Positions 59,014 to 64,000 of a stretch of 64,000 nt of DNA are shown piece by piece. The notes below the pieces were generated by a model, which did no database searches, was not told where the DNA came from, and saw only the letters and a list, made by a program, of their open reading frames with translations. The position numbers and the translations under genes were made by a program. The DNA is from Streptomyces coacervatus (GTDB lineage Bacteria > Actinomycetota > Actinomycetes > Streptomycetales > Streptomycetaceae). Where the stretch lies: assembly GCF_029223485.1 (NCBI RefSeq), contig NZ_JARHTP010000007.1:248001-312000 (forward strand), given 5' to 3'. The first letter of the stretch is position 1, and the number at the start of each line of letters is the position of its first letter.

Positions 59014-59877
59014 TCAGAACGGATACCACCGCACCGTCTCATCCCCGCTCCGCAGAGACCCCACCCTCCGCTCGAACTCGACCAAGGCCTTGGGATTACT
59101 CGGCGCATGCTGAGCCACCCACGCACAACTCGCCGTCTCCCGGGCGCCCCGCAACACCGAGCACCCCTCCCACTCCCGCACATCCCAGCCGTACACCTCG
59201 GTAAACGACTCGTAGGCCTCACCGGGCATCCCGTACCGATCGTGGGACAGCGCCATGACCACCAGATCGTGCTCCCGCAGATCAGAGGAAAAGGTCTCCA
59301 GATCCACCAGCACCGGCCCGTCAGGACCGACGTGCACATTCCGGGGAAGGGCGTCTCCATGGATCGGCCCCGGAGCGAGACGCGGCGCAAGCGCAGCCGC
59401 AGCCCCGGCAAAACCGTCCCTCCGCTCCCGCAGATACGCCGCGTCGGTGGGATCGATCGCATCCCCCGCCAGCCGCAACCACCGCTCCACCCCACCCAGC
59501 AACTCCCGCGGCGGCAAGGCGAAGTCAGGCAGGGGCAACGCATGCACGACCCGTAGCAGTTCGGCCAAATCCCGCGGCTCGGCCGGCCGCACGGCCTCCG
59601 GCATCCGGTGCCACACCGTCACCGGATGCCCCTCGACCAGCAACGGCTTTGCCTCGGCCGCCCGCACCGCCGGCACGCCCTCCTCCGCGAGCCACACGGC
59701 GATGGCCAGCTCCCGCCGTGCCCGATCCAGCAGTTCGGCGTCACGGCCCACCTTGACGACCAGGTCACCGGCGGCGAACACCGCGTTCTCGCCGAGGGCG
59801 AGGAGCGACGCGTCCCCGGCCGACCCCGGCAGCACCCCCGCCGCGGCCAGTACGTCCCGCGCCCGCGCCTCGTCCAT
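59014..59877 (-). CDS. APH-family phosphotransferase
   Basis: 287-residue protein with the aminoglycoside phosphotransferase fold: Lys in GDLVVKVGRDAELL, catalytic loop GPIHGDALPRNVHVG (HGDxxxxN complete) and metal loop VLVDLETFSSDLREHDL. Small-molecule kinases of this type include resistance enzymes and homoserine or choline kinase-like proteins; the substrate is unknown. ATG 59877 has GGGAGGAC upstream. Divergent from the sugar importer. Confidence 0.87.
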   Translation of the reverse strand: MDEARARDVLAAAGVLPGSAGDASLLALGENAVFAAGDLVVKVGRDAELLDRARRELAIAVWLAEEGVPAVRAAEAKPLLVEGHPVTVWHRMPEAVRPAEPRDLAELLRVVHALPLPDFALPPRELLGGVERWLRLAGDAIDPTDAAYLRERRDGFAGAAAALAPRLAPGPIHGDALPRNVHVGPDGPVLVDLETFSSDLREHDLVVMALSHDRYGMPGEAYESFTEVYGWDVREWEGCSVLRGARETASCAWVAQHAPSNPKALVEFERRVGSLRSGDETVRWYPF

Positions 59878-59982
59878 CGCCGTCCTCCCAAGTCCGCGTA
59901 TGCATCGGTGAACGGCGTCGAGATCGCGCCATCCACCGGCCCAGTCTCGCATTCGCACAGGTCGGGCCGTGTGCGCACTGCC

Positions 59983-60011
59983 TTGACGGTGCATACCCCC
60001 TTCACGACCAT
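59983..60011 (+). promoter_or_regulatory. Candidate promoter of the sugar ABC importer
   Basis: TTGACG (59983-59988), a 17-nt spacer and GACCAT (60006-60011), 54 bp before the first start codon. The -10 is weak. No clear operator is seen. Confidence 0.3.
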
Positions 60012-60064
60012 GACGGAGGCCCGCCGGGTCCGAACGTCACGAGCCGCGCAGAGGAGCCGAACAC

Positions 60065-61000
60065 GTGACCTTGGTGACCGCGACGAGGCGGTCGGCACAG
60101 CGCGCGCCACGCGCCACGGGCGACCGGCGGCTCCCCGACCGCGGGGCCTGGTTCCTGGTCCTGCCCGCCCTGATCCCGATCCTCGTCCTGAGCGTCGGCC
60201 CCCTCCTCTACGGCATCCTGCTGGCCTTCACCGACTCCCAGTCGGGCCGCACCCAGCCCACCCAGTGGATCGGCGGCCTCAACTTCCGGGATCTGCTGCA
60301 CGACACACTGTTCTGGGAGTCGTTCCGGATCGGCCTGGTGTGGGCGGTCGGCGTCACCGTGCCGCAGTTCCTGCTCGCCCTCGGCCTCGCCCTCCTGCTG
60401 AACCAGAAGCTGCGCCTGCGCTGGCTGGCCCGTGCCCTCGCGATCATTCCGTGGGCGATGCCCGAGGTCGTCGTGGGCATCATGTGGCGGCTGGTCTACA
60501 ACCCGGACGCGGGCGTCCTCAACGAGACCCTGCACGATCTCGGCCTCGCGGGCGGCCACGACTGGCTCAGCGGTCTCGGCACCGCGCTGCCCGCCGTGAT
60601 CGTCGTAGGCGTCTGGGCCGGCATGCCCCAGACCACGGTCGCCCTGCTCGCCGGTCTGCAAAGCACCCCGCGCGAACTCCACGAGGCGGCCGCGGTGGAC
60701 GGCGCCGGGGCCTGGCGCCGCTTCCGCACGGTCACCTGGCCGGCCCTGCGCCCCGTGGCCCTCGCCATCACCGCGCTCAACCTCATCTGGAACTTCAACT
60801 CCTTCGCCCTGGTCTATGTGTTGACCAGCGGCGGCCCCGGCGGCCGTACCAGGCTGCCCATGCTCTTCGCCTACGAAGAGGCCTTCCGCTACGGCCAGTT
60901 CGGGTACGCGGCGGCGATGGGCTGTGTGATGGTCGCCGTGATCTCGCTGCTCCTGGCCCTGTTCCTGGTGGGCCGGCTCAGGGGAGGCGACGACGCATGA
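60065..61000 (+). CDS. Sugar ABC transporter permease (MalF-like)
   Basis: 311-residue membrane protein with six helices; AWFLVLPALIPILVLSVGPLLYGI is the first. It has the EAA loop ELHEAAAVDGAGAWRRFRTVTWPALRP typical of carbohydrate importers of the CUT1 family. The start is GTG 60065. Its stop overlaps the start of the second permease by 4 nt. Confidence 0.93.
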   Translation: MTLVTATRRSAQRAPRATGDRRLPDRGAWFLVLPALIPILVLSVGPLLYGILLAFTDSQSGRTQPTQWIGGLNFRDLLHDTLFWESFRIGLVWAVGVTVPQFLLALGLALLLNQKLRLRWLARALAIIPWAMPEVVVGIMWRLVYNPDAGVLNETLHDLGLAGGHDWLSGLGTALPAVIVVGVWAGMPQTTVALLAGLQSTPRELHEAAAVDGAGAWRRFRTVTWPALRPVALAITALNLIWNFNSFALVYVLTSGGPGGRTRLPMLFAYEEAFRYGQFGYAAAMGCVMVAVISLLLALFLVGRLRGGDDA

Positions 61001-61830
61001 GGACCCGGACGACCACCCGGATCGGCCAGTACGCGGCCCTGCTCGCGTATCTCGTCTTCCTCGCCTTCCCGTTCCTCTGGCTGCTCTCCACCGCCTTCAA
61101 GTCGCCCCGCGAGCTGGGCAGTCTGCATCCCACCTGGATTCCCCGGCACCCCACCCTCGACAACTTCCGCCAGGCCTTCGACGAACAGCCCCTGCTGCAC
61201 GCGGCCCTCAACTCCCTGCTCGCGGCGGCCGGGGCGGCGATCGTCGCCGTGCTCGTCGCGACCCCGCTCGCCTACGTCATGGCCCGCCGCCGTACCGGGC
61301 TGACCCGGGCCGCCACCGGCTGGGTGATCGTCAGCCAGGCGTTCCCGCTGGTCCTGGTGATCATCCCGTTGTTCCTGGTGCTGAAGAACCTGCGGCTGAT
61401 CAACTCCCTTGCGGGGCTGACACTTGTGTACGTCGTCTGGGCGCTGCCGTTCGCGCTGTGGATGCTCGCCGGTTACGTACGGGCGGTGCCGGCCGAGGTC
61501 GAGGAGGCGGCGGCCGTCGACGGTGCCGGGCGGGCGCGGACCCTCATCTCGGTCGTGGCGCCTCTGCTCGCGCCGGGGATCGTGGCGACAGGGCTGTTCG
61601 CGTTCGTCACCGCGTGGAACGAGTTCTTCTTCGCGCTCGTTCTGCTGAAGACTCCCGAGAAACAGACCCTGCCCGTGGTTCTCACCCACTTCATCGGCGC
61701 GGAGGGCGTCGCCGACCTCGGACCTTTGTCAGCCGCCGCGTTCCTGGCGACCCTGCCCTCACTCGTCGTCTTCGCGATCGTCCAGCGGCGGATCACCGGC
61801 GGCATGCTCACCGGGGCGGTGAAGAACTGA
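60997..61830 (+). CDS. Sugar ABC transporter permease (MalG-like)
   Basis: 277 residues, six helices, with the MalG-type EAA loop EVEEAAAVDGAGRARTLISVVAPLLAPG and the conserved ending RRITGGMLTGAVK. GGGGAGGCGACGACGC precedes the ATG, which overlaps the previous stop (ATGA). It forms the channel with the MalF-like protein. The stop is shared with the start of the lipoprotein gene (TGATG). Confidence 0.93.
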   Translation: MRTRTTTRIGQYAALLAYLVFLAFPFLWLLSTAFKSPRELGSLHPTWIPRHPTLDNFRQAFDEQPLLHAALNSLLAAAGAAIVAVLVATPLAYVMARRRTGLTRAATGWVIVSQAFPLVLVIIPLFLVLKNLRLINSLAGLTLVYVVWALPFALWMLAGYVRAVPAEVEEAAAVDGAGRARTLISVVAPLLAPGIVATGLFAFVTAWNEFFFALVLLKTPEKQTLPVVLTHFIGAEGVADLGPLSAAAFLATLPSLVVFAIVQRRITGGMLTGAVKN

Positions 61831-63107
61831 TGCGCGGCAGACTGATCGGCCTTCTCGTCCTGACCCTGCTGCTCGCCGGCTGCACGAGCGGTGGGGCCGC
61901 GAGGGACGGCCGGATCACCCTCCGTTTCCAGTCCCTGGCCTGGCAGGAGGAGTCCGTCCAGGCCAACAAGGAGCTGGTGAAGGAGTGGAACGCCAGTCAT
62001 CCGGACGTCAACGTCGAGTATGTACAGGGCAGTTGGGACAGCGTCCACGACCAGCTCCTCACCTCCTTCGAGGGCGGTGAGGCCCCCGACATCATCCACG
62101 ACGCCTCCGACGACCTCGCGGACTTCGCCTACGGCGGCTACCTCGCCGACCTGAGCGACCTGTTGCCCGCCCGCCTCAAGTCCGGCATCCCACCGCACAG
62201 TTGGGATACGACGACCTTCGGCGACGGCGTCTACGGCGTGCCCTTCCTCCAGGAGCCACGCGTCCTCATCGCCAACGCGACCTGGCTGAAGCGGGCCGCA
62301 GTGCGCATCCCGACTGCCCAACACCCCTGGAGCTGGCCCGAGTTCAGGAAAATCACCGAGCAGCTCAGCGGCAACGGCAAGTACGGCGTCGCCTGGCCCC
62401 TCAAGGAACCCGTCTCCGCGACCCTCAACCTCTCCCTCTCCACCGGCGGCGAGCTCTTCCACCGAGGCGCGGACGGCAAGGTGAAGGTCCGCTTCGAGGC
62501 GGCCGACCAAGTAGTGCCCCGCACCATCCACGACCAGGCGAACACAGACCACAGCGCCTCGCCCACCACCCTCGGCAGCGGCGGCTCGGACACCCTGCCC
62601 GGCTTCTTCGGCGGCAAGTACGCGATGGTGCCGCTCGGCTTCTCCTACCGCCAGCAGATCGTGCAGCAGGCCCCGAAGGGCTTCGACTGGCAGGTGCTGC
62701 CCGCGCCCGCCGGCGCCGACGGACCGACCCAGGGCGTCAGCCCGCAGACGCTCTCCATCGCCCAGGACAGCAAACACAAGAAGGAGGCCGCCGAGTTCAT
62801 CGACTTCCTGCTGCGGCCCAGGAACATGGTGCGGCTGGCGCTCGGCGACTGGATGCTGCCCACGGGCACCCAGGCGCTCAAGGACCCGGCTCTCCGCACG
62901 GCCGAGAACGGCTGGGCCACCGGCACCGCCCTCGCCGCCCAGCTGCGCTCGGCACCCGCGCAGTCCGTCCGCGGCTACCCCGAGTGGAAGGACAAGGTCG
63001 CGACCCCCGCCTTCCAGGAGTACTACAGCGGGGCCATCGGCCTCGACGAGCTGCGCCACCGCCTGGAGAACGACGGCAACCTGGTCCTCGCCCGCTACCA
63101 GCGCTGA
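61830..63107 (+). CDS. CUT1-type extracellular sugar-binding lipoprotein
   Basis: 425-residue lipoprotein, lipobox LLLAGC (Cys about 18). The SBP_bac_1 fold has EWNASHPDVNVEYVQGSWDSVHDQLLTSFEGGEAPDIIHD near the start and KKEAAEFIDFLLRPRNMVRLALGDWMLPTG near the end. It captures an oligosaccharide for the two permeases encoded upstream. No ATPase gene is present; in Streptomyces the shared ATPase MsiK usually serves such importers. The operon ends here. Confidence 0.93.
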   Translation: MRGRLIGLLVLTLLLAGCTSGGAARDGRITLRFQSLAWQEESVQANKELVKEWNASHPDVNVEYVQGSWDSVHDQLLTSFEGGEAPDIIHDASDDLADFAYGGYLADLSDLLPARLKSGIPPHSWDTTTFGDGVYGVPFLQEPRVLIANATWLKRAAVRIPTAQHPWSWPEFRKITEQLSGNGKYGVAWPLKEPVSATLNLSLSTGGELFHRGADGKVKVRFEAADQVVPRTIHDQANTDHSASPTTLGSGGSDTLPGFFGGKYAMVPLGFSYRQQIVQQAPKGFDWQVLPAPAGADGPTQGVSPQTLSIAQDSKHKKEAAEFIDFLLRPRNMVRLALGDWMLPTGTQALKDPALRTAENGWATGTALAAQLRSAPAQSVRGYPEWKDKVATPAFQEYYSGAIGLDELRHRLENDGNLVLARYQR

Positions 63108-63124
63108 AAGTTCCTTGCCGAGCG

Positions 63125-63220
63125 TGCGCGTACGAGATCGACCGACGCCTCGTCCCCGTACTACGTGACCGCTTCTCCGCCGGGCCCCAAGTCGCCGTCA
63201 TCAGCGGGGACTTCCGGCGC
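63125..63220 (+). pseudogene. Remnant of an erm-type 23S rRNA methyltransferase
   Basis: Thirty-two codons read CAYEIDRRLVPVLRDRFSAGPQVAVISGDFRR. This fits the second and third SAM-binding strands of Erm/KsgA methyltransferases (acidic EID and the following GDF). The N-terminal glycine motif and the C-terminal half are absent. In S. lividans an rRNA methyltransferase gene (lrm) precedes mgt, so the fragment probably marks a deleted partner of the glycosyltransferase that follows. Confidence 0.5.
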
Positions 63221-63259
63221 AGCCGTGGACGCGGAGCACGAGACATCGCCGTAAAAACA

Positions 63260-63289
63260 TTGCACGAGACGTATCGTCTCGCCTACGGT
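63260..63289 (+). promoter_or_regulatory. Promoter with palindromic operator, apparently leaderless
   Basis: TTGCAC (63260-63265), an 18-nt spacer and TACGGT (63284-63289). The spacer is filled by a perfect 17-bp inverted repeat CGAGACG-TAT-CGTCTCG (63265-63281). The -10 ends 7 bp before the ATG at 63297, so transcription should begin at or next to the start codon. The palindrome position fits a TetR-type repressor. Confidence 0.6.
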
Positions 63290-63296
63290 CGCTCGC

Positions 63297-64000
63297 ATGA
63301 CCAGTCGCTCCCGCACCGCCCCTGCCCACATCGCCATGTTCTCCATCGCCGCCCACGGCCATGTGAACCCCAGTCTCGAGGTCATCCGCGAGCTGGTCGC
63401 GCGTGGCCACCGGGTGACGTACGCGATTCCGCCGGCGTTCGCGGAGAAGGTCGCCGAGACGGGTGCCGAGCCGAAGCTGTGGAACTCCACACTGCCGGGG
63501 CCCGACGCGGACCCGTCGGCGTGGGGCAGCGAGCTGCTCGACCACGTCGAGATCTTCCTCGCGGACGCGATGCAGGCGCTGCCCCAGCTGATCGAGGCAT
63601 ACGAGGGAGACGAGGCCGACGTACCGGACCTCGTCCTGCAGGACATCACCGCGTACCCGGCCCGTGTCCTCGCCCACCGCTGGGGTGTGCCCGCGATCTC
63701 GCTCTCACCGAACCTCGTGGCCTGGGAGGGCTACCAGGAGGAGGTCGCGGAGCCGTTGTGGGCGGAGCCGAGGAGCACCGGGCGCGGAAAGGCTTACTAC
63801 GCGCGTTTCCAGGCCTGGCTGGAGGAGTACGGGGTTGATCTGCACCCGGATTCGTTCGCGGGGCGGCCCGACCGCTCGCTCGTCCTGATCCCCAGGGTGC
63901 TGCAGCCGAATGCCGACCGGGTCGACGAGACCGTGTACAGCTTCGTCGGTGCCTGCCAGGGAGACCGGGCGGCACAGGGTGACTGGGAGCGGCCGGCCGG
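63297..64000 (+). CDS. MGT-family macrolide glycosyltransferase, 5' part
   Basis: The first 234 codons of a GT1 (UGT-like) enzyme run off the right edge. HIAMFSIAAHGHVNPSLEVIRELVARGHRVTYAIPPAF is the acceptor-domain start of OleD/Mgt-type enzymes, and DLVLQDITAYPARVLAHRWGVPAISLSPNLVAWEGY matches the same family. These enzymes inactivate macrolides by 2'-O-glucosylation. No ribosome-binding site precedes the ATG, consistent with a leaderless mRNA. Confidence 0.9.
   Translation, partial: MTSRSRTAPAHIAMFSIAAHGHVNPSLEVIRELVARGHRVTYAIPPAFAEKVAETGAEPKLWNSTLPGPDADPSAWGSELLDHVEIFLADAMQALPQLIEAYEGDEADVPDLVLQDITAYPARVLAHRWGVPAISLSPNLVAWEGYQEEVAEPLWAEPRSTGRGKAYYARFQAWLEEYGVDLHPDSFAGRPDRSLVLIPRVLQPNADRVDETVYSFVGACQGDRAAQGDWERPA

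Noticed and set aside
1..64000. tRNA, rRNA, insertion sequences or attachment sites
   Set aside because: No cloverleaf sequences, transposase motifs (DDE/HUH) or integrase genes were recognised.

Overview
The window is a high-GC actinomycete chromosome segment and almost certainly comes from a Streptomyces. The reasons are strong GC bias at third codon positions, many GTG/TTG starts, rare in-frame TTA leucine codons confined to a few adaptive genes, a geosmin synthase, two conservons (cvn operons), an AfsA-type gamma-butyrolactone gene beside a TetR-type receptor, a Streptomyces subtilisin inhibitor homologue, SAV2148-type HEPN and DUF6230/DUF6114 proteins, and dispersed intergenic repeats typical of the genus. 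No rRNA, tRNA, CRISPR array, intact insertion sequence or phage was seen.

Layout. 0-10 kb: a conservon running off the left edge (roadblock protein, nitrate/nitrite-sensing-type kinase), an orphan osmoprotectant-binding lipoprotein, a secreted GH43/AbfB arabinan-active enzyme with a clear promoter and operator, and a complete four-gene conservon (cvnA-D). 10-16 kb: an orphan sugar-binding lipoprotein, a DUF574-type methyltransferase, a 14-TM drug-type exporter behind a perfect 20-bp palindrome, a double-module Lrp/AsnC regulator, and the DUF6230/DUF6114 pair. 16-23 kb: a small secreted protein behind a structured leader, a lytic polysaccharide monooxygenase, an AfsA-like synthase and its receptor (both with TTA codons), a DUF89 protein, a cytochrome P450 and an F420-type flavin oxidoreductase. 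23-30 kb: a NitT/TauT-type ABC importer with two different permeases, then geosmin synthase.

29.7-34.9 kb holds the most interesting locus: a tightly overlapping three-gene operon of a STAND (NB-ARC-like) ATPase with TPR-like helices, a CHAT caspase-like protease with an intact His-Cys dyad, and an alpha/beta serine hydrolase. This looks like a sensor-protease-lipase/esterase cascade, plausibly an anti-phage or programmed-death module. A TTA-containing multicopper oxidase follows, then a PDZ protein, a decayed metallophosphoesterase and an M24 aminopeptidase.

40-52 kb is an alpha-glucan/trehalose region (treZ, treY, glgX on the minus strand). It is interrupted by an FHA protein, two convergent paralogous M14 carboxypeptidases and an SSI-type protease inhibitor, and a 12-bp palindrome is strikingly clustered across it. 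52.5-54.8 kb encodes two secreted proteins that together resemble a copper amine oxidase split into N-terminal and catalytic halves. 54.8-60 kb: HEPN protein, DEDDh exonuclease, EamA exporter with divergent LysR regulator, and a phosphotransferase. 60-63 kb: a sugar ABC importer (two permeases and a lipoprotein) without its own ATPase. At the right edge a macrolide glycosyltransferase begins; it appears to be leaderless with a palindromic operator, and a remnant of an erm-type rRNA methyltransferase lies just upstream.
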